DNA of 64,000 bases, from positions 62,001-126,000 of the forward strand of contig QRFJ01004945.1 in assembly GCA_006176705.1 (NCBI GenBank), read 5' to 3'. Source of the stretch: Cocos nucifera (Eukaryota > Streptophyta > Magnoliopsida > Arecales > Arecaceae). Each line of letters starts with the position of its first letter. The first letter of the stretch is position 1. A program made the translations under genes and the position numbers. Under the pieces are notes generated by a model. The model saw nothing but the letters and a program-made list of their open reading frames with translations. It ran no database searches and was not told the origin of the DNA. Positions 1-11,863 of this stretch are shown piece by piece.

Positions 1-493
1 TTCTCGGCTGGATACAGTGGCTCAGTTGCACCGAAAAGATGCAACCATGTCTATTAGGCATTGGATGCTATGGGTTGGAGGATGAGTTGGGCTCAATATT
101 CTGGATACGGTGAGAGACTTAATTAGAAATCCAGTCTGTGCAAATGGTGGGTCTCACTTAACTAAGGAGTGGATCAATATTTTGGATACGATGAGATTCA
201 TGAATTAGAGATCAAGTTTGGGTGCACTATGATTAGAGAATCATTGAACAAGAGTTGTTCACTCATTGGCTAACCCATCACCAATAACTATTAGGTGAGG
301 TGATGAGTTAGTTGGTGAGACCGCACCACCCACTAGAAATCATTAATCATGGAGATTTTTGCATCTCTACAGAAGTAGTGTAGCGATTCGAGAAAATAGT
401 GGAAGCTAATTTATTTAAAAATAAAATTTTTAAATAAATTGGTCAAGTCATAATTATAGTATCTAACTAGAATTTTTGACTCTCTACAGAAAA
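1..493 (+). other. 5' untranslated leader of Copia copy A (partial)
   Basis: Non-coding leader between the (off-window) 5' LTR and gag of the first family-A copy. Its last 170 bases (about 325-493) closely match the sequences just upstream of gag in the two other copies (7804-7898 and 55834-56009), including the cacccactagaaatcat and gctaatttatttaaaaat words. No open reading frame is supported. The copy's own 5' LTR and primer-binding site must lie left of base 1. Confidence 0.7.
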
Positions 494-3140
494 ATATCTG
501 CGTCCAACCCATTGGCACGTATCCTAGACACACATAGACTGATCGGATCCAATTATAAAGATTGGCTCAGAATCTATAAAATTATTTTGGGTTTCGAGAA
601 GTTAACCCATGTATTGGACCAGGACCCTCCCACCTTACCAGCCCATCCATCTAATGAACAAAGAGCATCTCTGAAAAAATAGATAGATGAAGATAATAAA
701 GCCAGATATTACATGTTGGACTCGATGTCTGATGAGCTCCCACGCCAACATGAAGATATCAGGACTGCTCGCCAAATGTTAGCTCACCTGTAGGAGATGT
801 TTGGTGAACAGAGTCACGCAGCCAAGTATCAAGTCACGAAATAATTTTTTAAGGCTAAGATGCGTGATGGACAGTCAATCCAAGATCACTGTCTGAGATG
901 ATCAAGAACATGGAAGAGCTTGAGAAGCTCGGTGTAAAGTTAGACTTGGATCTGCAAAATGATATTATTCTGCAATCCTTGACTGATGCATATGGGCAAT
1001 TCATCATGAATTACCACATGCATAAACTTCAAAATTCCTTGGCCGAATGAATGAATATGCTGGTCACCGCTGAGCTTTCTATGGAAGGTTCTAAAGGCTC
1101 AGTTCTTGCTATGGAATGGACTTCTTCCAAAAGAAAGTCTTCTAGAAAGAAAAAGAAGTATGCAAAAAAGCAAAAGATGGAAGGAGGAAAGAAGAAGAAG
1201 GCAGAGCCGAAGATGAAAGCCGCTGTCAAAGGAAAGTGTTTCCGTTGCAATAGCAATGGCCATTGGAAGCAGAACTACCCTACTTACCTGGCCACCCTGA
1301 AGAACAAGAAGAAAGATCCTTCTGGAGGTATGTTCGTTATTGAGTCTAACCTTATGGTTTCTTCTGCATCCAGTTGGGTGCTTGACTCTGGTTCTAGTGC
1401 TCATCTGTGCACTTCCATGCAGGATCTTGAGGATAACAGGAGGCTGAGGGATAGAGACATGATCCTACGCATCAGTAATAGAGCAAGAATTGCTACAGTG
1501 GTCATGGAAACATACCCTCTTCGATTACCATCTGGTTTAAACTTAGTTTTGAAAGACCGTTATTATGTGCCTGCAGCTAGCAGGAATTTGATTTCTGTTT
1601 CATGCTTAGCACTAGAAGGCTATGTGATTACCTTCTTTAAGAACCATTGTAACATTCTTTATGAAAGAAATAAAATTGCAAATGATTTTCTTATTAACGG
1701 TATTTATCAGCTACATATTGATGTATTTGTTCTAACTATCGAGCAAAATATGAATACCAAAGGACCTAGGGATAGTCCAAATGATAGGTATCTATGGCAC
1801 CTGAGATTAGGTCATATAGCAGAAGATAGGATCAATAAATTGGAGAAAAATAGGCTATCGAGTCCGTTGACTTCTAAGTCATATTCAACTTGGGAATCTT
1901 ATCTTCAAGGCAAAATGACTAAACTTCCTTTTATTGGACATGGGGAAAGGGCCACAGATCTCCTTACCCTAGTACATACTGATGTGTGCGGCCCATTTGA
2001 TGTGCCAACTAGAGGCAATTTTGTCTACTTCATTACATTTACCAATGATCTATCTAGGTATGGGTATGTGTATCTTATGACACACAAGTCTGAAACTTTT
2101 GAAAAGTTCAACTAATTCAGACATGAAGTAGAAAAATAAACTAAAAAATTCATTAAATTTCTTCGATCAGATCGAGGAGGTGAATACCTTAGCCGAGAAT
2201 TTTTAGACTATCTCAAGAAAAATGGCATAGTCTCTCAATGGACTCCATCAGGAACACCTCAACTCAACGGAGTTTTAGAATGGAGAAATCGGACTCTATT
2301 GGATATAGTCCGATCCATGATGAGCTTCACAGACCTTCCTGATTTTCTTTGGGGACACTCATTGTTAACTTCAATTTATCTACTGAATAGGATTTCCTCT
2401 AAGACCGTTCCTACCACACTGTATGAGATATGGCACGGTAAGAAATCAAGTCTGAGTCATCTCAGAATTTGGGGTTGTCCGGCTCATGTCAAAAGACAAC
2501 AAGCGGATAAGTTAGAGTTTAGGTCATTTAGAGCTCGATTCGTAGGATATCCTAAAGAGTCATTAGGATACCATTTCTATATTCCAGAAGTCCACAATGT
2601 GATTGTGAGTTGACATGCCATCTTTCTTGAAAAATAATTTATTCAATACAGTGGCATTGGAAAGCAGATTAAGCTTAATGAGAAAGTCTCATAAGTACAA
2701 CGAGCTAAGGACCAATTGGAACCAAATCAGGTTGAGCCAATAAGAACACTACCTCCTCCACCTCGTAGATCGAAAAGAGTTTCCTGTCCCCCTGAAAGAT
2801 ACTTAGGTATTATTTTAGAGAAAGTAGAGAAAATGTTCCTCGTAGGTAATGGTGCTCATGGTGAGGATCCCAAAACCTACAACAAGGCGATATCAGATAT
2901 CGACTCCGAGAAATGGATAGAGACAATGCAGTCAGAAATTGACTCAATGCACTCGAACCAAGTCTGGACCTTGGTAGATCCACTAGAAGGTATAGTACCT
3001 ATTGGGTGTAAATAGATCTTCAAGAGAAAGATTGGTGCAGATGGAAATGTGGAGACATTCAAGGCTAGACTAGTGGCAAAAGGTTATAGTCAACGAGAAG
3101 GCATTGACTATCAGGATACTTTTTCTCTAGTGGCTATGCT
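494..3140 (+). pseudogene. Ty1/copia (Angela/Tork-type) gag-pol, copy A, decayed and truncated in RT
   Basis: Degenerate polyprotein in the order gag, CCHC knuckle, protease, integrase, start of reverse transcriptase. The expected start codon (MSASNP in the sister copies) is ATA at 494-496. Gag carries in-frame stops near 680 and 793 and a TGA just before 1050. From 1051 to 2115 a long frame reads the knuckle (CFRCNSNGHWKQNYP, last Cys changed to Tyr), the protease motif LDSGSSAHLC and the integrase HHCC zone (WHLRLGHIAE). The integrase continues broken to 2634, where a TAA follows the FLEK motif. RT begins near 2830 and ends at the VAML motif (about 3140), where it abuts an LTR directly. The rest of RT, RNase H and the polypurine tract are missing, which I read as deletion or recombination. 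Confidence 0.9.
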
Positions 3141-5414
3141 TGTTAGATATATATGCCCTAGAAGCCAGAATTGGCTGACACTTGTAATACACTTCTAGGG
3201 GCAAAATTGTAATTTTGACTATAATTAATAAAATGGGTTATTTTCTATCACACATGTGTATTTAGTGTCTGTGATACATCCTTTGAGTTAATGGTAATGA
3301 TAATTCATATTTTCAAGAGTTGAAAATTTAAGACATGAATAATCATTATTAACTCATAAACAGCTCCCGACCATAGGATCATCACGAGGATGGTGATTGA
3401 TCCGGAAGGTTGGTGTACGATCGCTTCTCTTTAGTAGATGAGTCTTGAGTCTACGGTGTGGAGACACCGGAGCGAGAGTACAGATACTCGTTAGAGAACG
3501 AGGGCACTGAGCGTGACCACCTCGAGTAGTCATTAGGGAGTCTACCTTCTCGTCAATGACTGACTCGATGCTGCAGTAGTGTGTCTGGTTCTTTGACCTG
3601 AGATGCATCGGCAGTTCACCTTGAGGGTGTTATAGTTTGACTACACCATTACTCGATCTCCTAGCCATATGGAACCCTGAGGTGTATGTTGGCTGTGAGC
3701 ATGTTCATTGTAGGAACTGGATTGCATCAAGATGGATCTATCTACCTCGGTGGTAGAGGAGTAGCCCTATGATGATCATGAGAATCAAGTCCAGAAGCCC
3801 ATGGCCATGGTAGAGTGAAATAATAGAAAGAGTTTCTATTTAGGTTTTCACATTGGACTCGAATCGAATGATTACATCATATGACAGAGAACTAGGGTTT
3901 GACGAGTTCACCTTAAACCCTAATCTGATCGGGGCTCAAGATAGAAGAACTTAATCACACAGGTAGCTGCACCAAGAGGTTCGCATTCAGCTCTGATGGG
4001 TTGCCACCATATACTGCTAGGTGTCACTGGTGGATTTTGGGAGCAATTAGAATGATTTAGATGATCGATCATTCTAGCTGTTCGAATCAGAAGAGTTCTG
4101 ATCCATCGAAAGGAGTTTCGATGATGTCAATGATAGAGATCATGACATATCCTATTACCATACAGAACTGAACCTAACTGGGTCACACAAACAAGGGTTT
4201 GAAATCTGGTGATCATCAATTGAACTGATCCAGTTCAATTGATCTGAATGAGATTCAATTAGGTTCAAGAAAATCGTGCTAGCACTTGATTGAACCTAAC
4301 GTTCTTCTTTTACTATCATAAATAAGTTGTCCTGACTGAGCCAAAGGAGTTTGTGCTCAATCAGAGGCCTTCACTTGGTCTGACTGGAGCTTGTCCAAGT
4401 CAGAAAAGGTTGTCTTATTTTGTAAGACATTACCTGCCATTTTTGGTCACCTGCCATTTCTTGTTCTTTGACTTTGGTCAAAAGTCTGACCTTTGACTGG
4501 TCAAATGTTGACCATTGATACTTTGACTTCTGACCACATGTCATGCACCTATTGGAGAGCTGGTGGGGGCTTGTCCCCCTGCCAGAACCTGGCAAGGAGA
4601 AGGGCGCACGCCTAAGGGTGGCGTGAGCCCAAGTAGGAGGCGCCTAGGAGTCCCTGTTGGACAAGGAACTCCACCTCCCTTTGGATTCCAATCAGAGTTC
4701 TACTAAGAATCCAGTTTGACTGGTCTTAGGCACCCTCTAAGGAGGAATCCAGGGGTCTCTTTTTTCAACCAATCAGATTTAGATCTGATTTCACAAAGGG
4801 TTGTGATTGGTTGAGAGGAAGAGGAGTTGGATCACAAGAGGTCTATAAATAAGACCCTGCGCCCAACCCTAATTCCAATGCTATTAGATACGCCCCAAGG
4901 CTGCCTCTCCCCTCCTTCTCCATGCCATAGTCTCTTCTCCCCTTGCTCTCCACGTCCAAAGTGTTTTGGACTTAGTTTGGTGCGATTCAGATCAAGGAAA
5001 GGCGATCAAAAGCAAGAAGGCTGCGCTGCTGCAAAAGGACGACTGCAGATCTTCAAAAGAGTTTTGAAGATCCTCCAGATCAGATCCAGATCTGATTTTT
5101 GGAGGTGTGATAGAGAAGAAGAGGTTCTCCAGATCCAACCCAGTGGATACCGATAGAGGCCAGGCGCTTGCGTGGCTAAGATCCAGAACCTTCCGCTGCA
5201 ATCAGGATCATCTACAGGGTAATAGGATTACCCAAATCAGGTAAATTGAATTTGATTTAATTTATCTTATTTTTATTTTATTTATTAAAATAATAAGAAT
5301 CAGATCTAAAACATATCAAGATCTGATTGAGATCAAGAGAAAATTTTTGAAATATATCTCTTAATCTAATCAGATCTGGACGAACCTGGACCGGGAAATC
5401 AGGATTTCCCTTCA
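3141..5414 (+). repeat. Full-length LTR 1 of Copia family A (shared in array)
   Basis: 2274-bp LTR starting TGTTAGATAT and ending CCTTCA. It aligns along its whole length with the LTRs at 11864-14150 and 59973-62250. It follows a truncated reverse transcriptase (copy A) and is followed at 5417 by an initiator-Met primer-binding site, so it serves as 3' LTR for copy A and 5' LTR for copy B. The 5' third contains a region rich in short minus-strand frames (for example 3354-3608) that recur in every copy; I regard these as LTR sequence, not genes. Confidence 0.9.
4844..4850 (+). promoter_or_regulatory. TATA box of LTR 1
   Basis: TATAAAT in the context gtctataaataagaccctgcgcc. The same word sits at the matching place in the two other full LTRs (13565 and 61669). 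It is preceded by a CCAATCA word (about 4778-4785). The likely RNA start is 25-35 bases downstream. This is inferred from position and conservation. Confidence 0.65.
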
Positions 5415-5416
5415 AC

Positions 5417-5433
5417 TGGTATCAGAGCCATGG
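5417..5433 (+). other. Primer-binding site, initiator Met tRNA (copy B)
   Basis: TGGTATCAGAGCCATGG two bases after the LTR end. This is the standard plant Ty1/copia site complementary to the 3' end of initiator methionine tRNA, and it fixes the LTR 3' boundary at 5414. Confidence 0.92.
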
Positions 5434-6521
5434 TTCTAAATTATTTAGATCTGATTTTAATTTTATTTAATTAAAAATAAATGATTTTAGATGTCACATG
5501 AGATGTGATCAGATCTGAAATCAGAAAAAAATTAAAATTAAATGATTTGGATCTAAGAACATGAAGATATGCATGACTAGTTCTAGAATAGAATAGTTCT
5601 ATAGAATAGTTTTGCATGTCTTTGATTTAATTTGATTAAATCATATTTAGATCTTTTATTTACTGTTTTCTGATATTATAAGTGTTATAATAACATCTGA
5701 TAAACAGCAAATAAAAATTATTTAATTTTAAATATCATATGAGATATGATAGATGCATGACTAGACTAATTGTAGAATAGTTCTACATAATTGTCTAGAT
5801 TAGAATTTATTTTGATTAGATCAATTTAAATCTAATTTTTTAGATTATTATGTGATAATTTAGATCTGAAAACATGCATGAATTGATACATGAGATGTAT
5901 GCAAAATATGCCATGATTAGATCTACTTTTGTATATGAGATATATGATATAGATCTATACTGTTTTGTAGATTTACATGTTCCTGATTAAGGCGTTCCTC
6001 TTGGCCGTCCGGTCATAAGAATGAAGAAGGGTTTAAAGGCCCTCTCTTCCCATTCGATGGGGTGTTCTTATGACGTGTAGGGGTGCTGCGTGTTCGTCCT
6101 TAATCAGAAACCCAAAACTTACTTTCTGCAAAACCCTAGATCCTGAAACCCTAGGATTTATTGTGCATATTTTGTTTATGAACCCAACTTAATTAAGAAT
6201 TAAGTTTATGGAATATCAATTAGGTCTAAAATTGAGAATTTCAGATCTAAGACATATTCATAATACTGGGTTCGGGCTTGGGTAGCTCAATTAGGTCTAA
6301 GCGGTTGATCAAACCGAATCAAGAGTTGGTTAGATGGGATCAACAATGCTTAAATTGACCAGCCTAATAGGATTAAGTCTGGGTCAAGATCGAGTCACGA
6401 TCAAGCAAGCACCTAATTAGGCTCAGAGGTTAGAGTCTGGATTATAGGCTAACCCAATTGGTTCTGACTCAACAATTTGTTGTCTAAGGTAAAGTTTGGC
6501 ACAGACGACGACTGGTTTTGA
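5434..6521 (+). other. Untranslated leader of Copia copy B
   Basis: About 1.1 kb of AT-rich, non-coding sequence after the primer-binding site, with one GC-richer block (about 5990-6110). It shows the full leader that the 5' ends of copies B2 and C have lost. No protein frame is supported. It joins directly to a reverse transcriptase fragment near 6522, so gag, protease and integrase are deleted. Confidence 0.7.
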
Positions 6522-6935
6522 GGTGATATCAGATATCGGACTCCGAGAAATGCTGAGGCAATTGAGTCAGAAATTGACTCGATCACTCGAACACAAGTCT
6601 GGACCCTTGGTAGATCCCAGCAGAAGGTATAGTAACCTATTGGGTTAAATGGATCTTCAAATAAAAAAGATTGGTGGCAGGATAAAAGGGAGACATTCAA
6701 AAGCTAGACTAGTGGCAAAAAGGTTATAGTCTATATGAAAGGCATTTGACCATTCAGGATACCTTTTTCCCAATGGCTAATGCTAAAATTCTCCATGCTT
6801 TTCTTCCGTCGCTATTCGATTAATATCAAATGAGATTGTCAGATGGCCAAGAGAACGGAAATATCTAATATGGAAAGTCACTCACAACTATTCAGGTACT
6901 GTCACGGGGGCCAACTCTTAGGGCCCAGTTAATTG
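6522..6935 (+). pseudogene. Copia reverse transcriptase fragment, copy B
   Basis: Short, heavily frame-shifted stretch matching the RT start of copies B2 and C (gatatcagatatcgg through the VAML motif, then a diverged piece up to the LTR). It has many more one-base insertions and losses than any neighbouring copy. With the leader fused in front and LTR 2 directly behind, copy B is an internally deleted element incapable of coding. Confidence 0.75.
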
Positions 6936-7803
6936 TGTTTAGATTATTATGTGCCTAGAAGCCAGAATTGGCTGACACTTTGTAATACACTTCTAGGGGC
7001 AAAATTGTAATTTTGACTATAATTAATAAATGGGTTATTTTCTATCACACATGTGTATTTAGTGTCTGTGATACATCCTTTGAGTTAATGGTAATAATAA
7101 TTCATATTTTCAAGAGTTGAAAATTTAAGACATGAATAATCATTATTAACTCATAAACAGCTCCCGACCATAGGATCATCCGAGGATGGTGATTGATCCG
7201 GAAGGTTGGTGTACGATCGCTTCTCTTTAGTAGATGAGTCTTGAGTCTACGGTGTGGAGACACCGGAGCGAGAGTACAGGTATCCGTTAGAGAACGAGGG
7301 CACTGAGCGTGACCACCTCGAGTAGTCATTAGGGAGTCTACCTTCTCGTCAATGACTGACTCGATGCTGCAGTAGTGTGTCTGGTTCTTTGACCTGAGAT
7401 GCATCGGCAGTTCACCTTGAGGGTGTTATAGTTTGACTACACCATTACTCGCGTCTCCTAGCCATATGGAACCCTGAGGTGTATGTTGGCTGTGACATGT
7501 TCATTGTAGGAACTGGATTGCATCAAGATGGGATCTATCTACCTCGGTGGTAGAGGAGTAGCCCTATGATGATCATGAGAATCAAGTCCGAAAGCCATGG
7601 CCATGGAGAGTGAAATAATAGAAAGAGTTTCTATTTAGATTTCACATGGACTCGAATCGAATGATTACATCATATGACAGAGACTAGGGTTTGACGAGTT
7701 CACCTTAACCCTAATCTGATCGGGGCTCAAGATAGAAGAACTGAATCACACAGGTAGCTGCACCAAGAGGTTCGCATTCAGCTCTGATGGGTTGCCACCA
7801 TAG
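6936..7803 (+). repeat. LTR 2 of Copia family A, 3' two thirds missing
   Basis: Starts TGTTTAGATTATTATG (variant of TGTTAGATAT) and follows the LTR of copies 1 and 3 for about 865 bases to the word gttgccaccata. It then jumps to the end of the leader (gtgggagctaattt), so about 1.4 kb of LTR, the primer-binding site and most of the leader are gone. The breakpoint shares the bases ata with both parents. No TATA box remains in this LTR. Confidence 0.85.
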
Positions 7804-7898
7804 TGGGAGCTAATTTATTTAAAAATAAAATCCCTAAATAAATTGGTCAAGTCAAAATTACAGTATCTAACTAGAATCTTTGACTCTCTACAGGAAAA

Positions 7899-10800
7899 AT
7901 GTCTGCGTCCAACCCATTGGCACGTATCCTGGACACACATAGACTGACTGGACCCAATTATAAAGATTGGCTCAGGAACTACAAAATTATTTTGGGTTCC
8001 GAGAAGTTAACCCATGTTTTGGACCAGGACCCTCCCACATTACCAGCCCGTCCATCTGTTGAACAGAGAGCGTCTCTGGAAAAATGGATTGACGAAGATA
8101 ATAAGGCCAGATATTACATGTTGGGCTCGATGTCTGATGAGCTCCAGCGCCAACATGAGGATATCGGGACTGCTCGCCAAATGTTGGCTCACCTGCAGGA
8201 GATGTTTGGTGAACAGAGTCGCGCAGCCAAATATCAAGTCACAAAATGACTTTTTAAGGCTAAGATGCGTGATGGGCAGTCAGTCCAAGATCACTGTCTG
8301 ACAATGATCAAGGACATGGAAGAGCTTGAGAAGCTCGGTGTGAAGTTGGACTTGGACCTGCAGAACGATATTATTCTGCAATCCTTGACTGATGCATATG
8401 GGCAATTCATCATGAATTACCACATGCATAAACTTCAGAATTCCTTGGCCGAATTAATGAATATGCTGGTTACCGCTGAGCTTTCTATGAAAGGTTCTAA
8501 AGGCTCAGTTCTTGCTATGGAACGGACTTCTTCCAAAAGAAAGTCTTATGGAAAGAAAAAGAAGTCTGTGAAAAAGCAAAAGGTGGAAGGATCAAAGAAG
8601 AAGAAGGCAGAGCCGAAGAAGAAAGGCCGATGGCAAAGGAAAGTGTTTCCATTGCAACAGCGACGGCCATTGGAAGCGGAACTGCCCTACTTACCTGGCC
8701 ACCCTGAAGAACAAGAAGGAAGGTCCTTCTGGAGGTATGCTCGTTATTGAGTCTAACCTTACGGTTTCTTCTGCATCCAGTTGGGTGCTTGACTCTGGTT
8801 CTAGTGCTCATCTGTGCACTTCTATGCAGGGTCTTGAGGATAGCAGGAGGCTGAGGGATGGAGACATGATCCTACGCATCGGTAATGGAGCAAGAGTTGC
8901 TGCAGTAGCCGTGGGAACATACCCTCTTCGATTACCATCTGGTTTAGACTTAGTTTTGAAAGACTGTTATTATTGTGCCTGCAGCTAGCAGGAATTTGAT
9001 TTCTGTTTCATGCTTAGCACAAGAAGGTTATGTGATCACCTTCTTTAAGGACCATTGTAACATTCTTTATGAAAGAAATAAAATTGCAAATGGTTTCCTT
9101 ATTAATGGTCTTTATCAGCTACATATTGATGTACCTGTTCTAACTATCGAGCAAAACGTGAATGCCAAACGACCTAGGGATAGTCCAAACGACAGATATC
9201 TATGGCACCTGAGATTAGGTCATATAGCAGAAGATAGGATCAACAAATTGGAGAAAAATGGGCTATTGAGTCCATTGACTTCTGAGTCATATCCAACTTG
9301 TGAATCTTGTCTTCAAGGCAAAATGACTAAACTCCCTTTTGTTGGACATGGGGAGAGGGCCACAGATCTCCTTGCCCTAGTACATACTGATGTGTGCGGC
9401 CCATTTGATGTGCCGGCTAGAGGCAATTTTGTCTACTTCATTACCTTTACCGATGATCTGTCTAGGTATGGGTATGTGTATCTTATGAGACACAAGTCTG
9501 AAGCCTTTTGAAAAGTTCAAAGAATTCAGACATGAAGTAGAAAAACAAACAGGAAAACCCATTAAGGTTCTTCGATCAGATCGAGGAGGTGAATACCTTA
9601 GCAGGGAATTCCTAGACTATCTCAAGGATAAATGGCATAGTCTCTCAATGGACTCCACCAGGAACACCTCAACTCAACGGGGTTTCAGAATGGAGAAATC
9701 GGACTCTATTGGATATGGTTCGATCCATGATGAGCTTCACAGACCTCCCTGATTTTCTTTGGGGACACTCATTGTTAACTTCAATCTATCTACTGAATAG
9801 GGTTCCCTCTAAAACCGTTCCTACCACACCGTATGAGATATGGCACGGTAAGAAACCAAGTCTGAGTCATCTCAGAATTTGGGGTTGTCCGGCTCATGTC
9901 AAAAGACAACAAGCGGACAAGTTAGAGTTTAGGTCCTTTAGAGCTCGATTCATAGGATATCCTAAAGAGTCATTAGGATACTATTTCTACATTCCAGAAG
10001 ACCACAATGTGATTGTGAGTCGACATGCCATCTTTCTTGAAAAATAGTTTATTCAAGATAGCGGCATTGGAAAGCAGATCAAGCTTGATGAGAAAGTCTC
10101 ACAAGTGGAACGAGCTAAGGACCAAGTGGAACCAAATCAGGTTGAGCCAATAAGAACACTACCTCCTCCACCTCGTAGATCGGAAAGAGTTTCCCGTCCC
10201 CCTGAAAGATACTTAGGTATTATTTCAGAGGATGTAGAGGAAATGTTCCTCGTAGGTAATGGTGCTCATGGTGATGATCCCAAAACCTACAACGAGGCGA
10301 TATCAGATATCGACTCCGAGAAATGGCTAGAGGCAATGCAGTCAGAAATTGACTCGATGCACTCAAACCAAGTCTGGACCTTGGTAGATCCACCAGAAGG
10401 TATAGTACCTATTGGGTGTAAATGGATCTTCAAGAGAAAGATTGGTGCAGATGGGAATGTGGAGACATTCAAGGCTAGACTAGGTGGCAAAAGGTTATAG
10501 TCAACGCGAAGGCATTGACTATCAGGATACCTTTTCCCCAGTAGCTATGCTAAAATCCATCCGCACATTGCTTGCTGTTGCAGCCTATTTCGATTATGAA
10601 ATATGGCAAATGGACGTGAAAACGGCATTCCTTAAATGGATATCTTGAGGAAGATATCTATATGGAACAGCCGCTAGGTTTCACATCCAGTGATACTGAT
10701 CACAAGGTTTGCAAGCTGCAAAGGTCCATATATGGACTTAAGCAAGCATCTCGGAGCTGGAACACTCGTTTCAATGATGTGATCAAAAAGTTTGGTTTCA

Positions 10801-11849
10801 TCAAAAATGAAGAGGAACCATGTGTTTTCAAAAGGGTCAGTGGGAGCGCTGTTGTCTTCCTCGTATTGTACGTGGATGACATCCTCCTTATTGGGAATGA
10901 TATTCCCATGTTGACATCAGTCAAGATGTGGTTGTCCAAGGAATTCTCCATGAAAGACCTAGGTGAAGCATCCTTTATTCTAGGAATTAAGGTCTATAGG
11001 GATAGACCGAATAGGATGCTAGGACTTTCACAGAAGATGTACATAGAGGAAGTACTAAAGAGGTTTAGTATGGAAAACTCTAAGAGGGGATTAATACCCT
11101 TCAGACATGGTATTCATCTTTCCAAGAAGATGTGCCCTAGCACACCTGAGGAAATAGAACGCATGAGCAAGATCCCTTATGCTTCTGCAATAGGGAGCCT
11201 CATGTATGCCATGCTATGTACACGACCTGATATAGCCCATGCTGTGAGTGTCACAAGCAGATATCAGTCAAATCCAGGTGAAGAACACTGGACTTCTGTG
11301 AAATGTATCCTTAAGTACTTGAGAAGAACTAAGGATATGATGTTGGTCTTTGGTAATGGAGAACTCCAAGTCCAGGGATACACAGACTCGGATTTCATGT
11401 CCGATATAGATGATCGAAAGTCGACATCTGGCAGTCTGTTTGTGTGCAATGGTGGTGCTGTCAGCTGGAAGAGTTCCAAGCAAACGGTGATAGCAGATTC
11501 CACCATGGAAGCAGAATATATCGCTGCATCAGAGGCTGCGAAGGAAGCATTCTGGTACAAGAAGTTTGCTGCAGAAATTGGAGTAATGCCATCAGATGCC
11601 ATTCCTCTATACTGCGACAACAATGGCGCCATAGCCCTTGCTAAGGAGCCGAGGTCTCACCAGAAATCCAAGCACATTGAGCGGCGATACCACCTCATCC
11701 GCGATTACCTCGAGAAGGGTTACGTCGAGGTCAAGAGAGTCAACTCCACAGATAATGTGGCAGACCCACTTACAAAGCCGTTGGGCCAGCAGAAGATCGA
11801 AGCCCACCTTGAGAAGATGGGACTTAGACTTGTAGCCAATTGGCTTTAG
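7899..11849 (+). pseudogene. Ty1/copia (Angela/Tork-type) gag-pol, copy B2
   Basis: Near-complete polyprotein starting ATG at 7899 (MSASNPLAR). The order is gag, CCHC knuckle near 8640-8690 (frame-shifted), protease LDSGSSAHLC (about 8790), integrase (WHLRLGHIAE, HTDVCGPF, LRSDRGGEYL), RT (LYVDDILLIGND, catalytic Asp pair intact), RNase H (DSTMEAEYIAAS; DNNGAIALAKE) and terminal stop at 11847-11849 after VANWL. Breaks are a TGA at about 8247, single-base insertions near 8622, 8971, 9503, 9629, 10483 and 10632, and TAG at 10045-10047 between integrase and RT. The last 395 codons (10662-11849) are open. In a working element this makes capsid and the enzymes for reverse transcription and integration. 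Its 5' LTR lacks promoter and primer site, so it cannot replicate as it stands. Confidence 0.93.
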
Positions 11850-11850
11850 G

Positions 11851-11863
11851 ACAAGTGGGAGAT
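11851..11863 (+). other. Polypurine tract of copy B2
   Basis: acaagtgggagat directly before the TGTTAG start of LTR 3. It is identical to the tract at 59960-59972 in copy C. This is the conserved plus-strand priming site of Ty1/copia. Confidence 0.85.

Noticed and set aside
3354..3608. Recurring 84-residue minus-strand frame (also 7102, 12077, 60186) that might look like a conserved gene
   Set aside because: It lies inside every family-A LTR and its conservation follows the LTR. No domain and no separate constraint seen.
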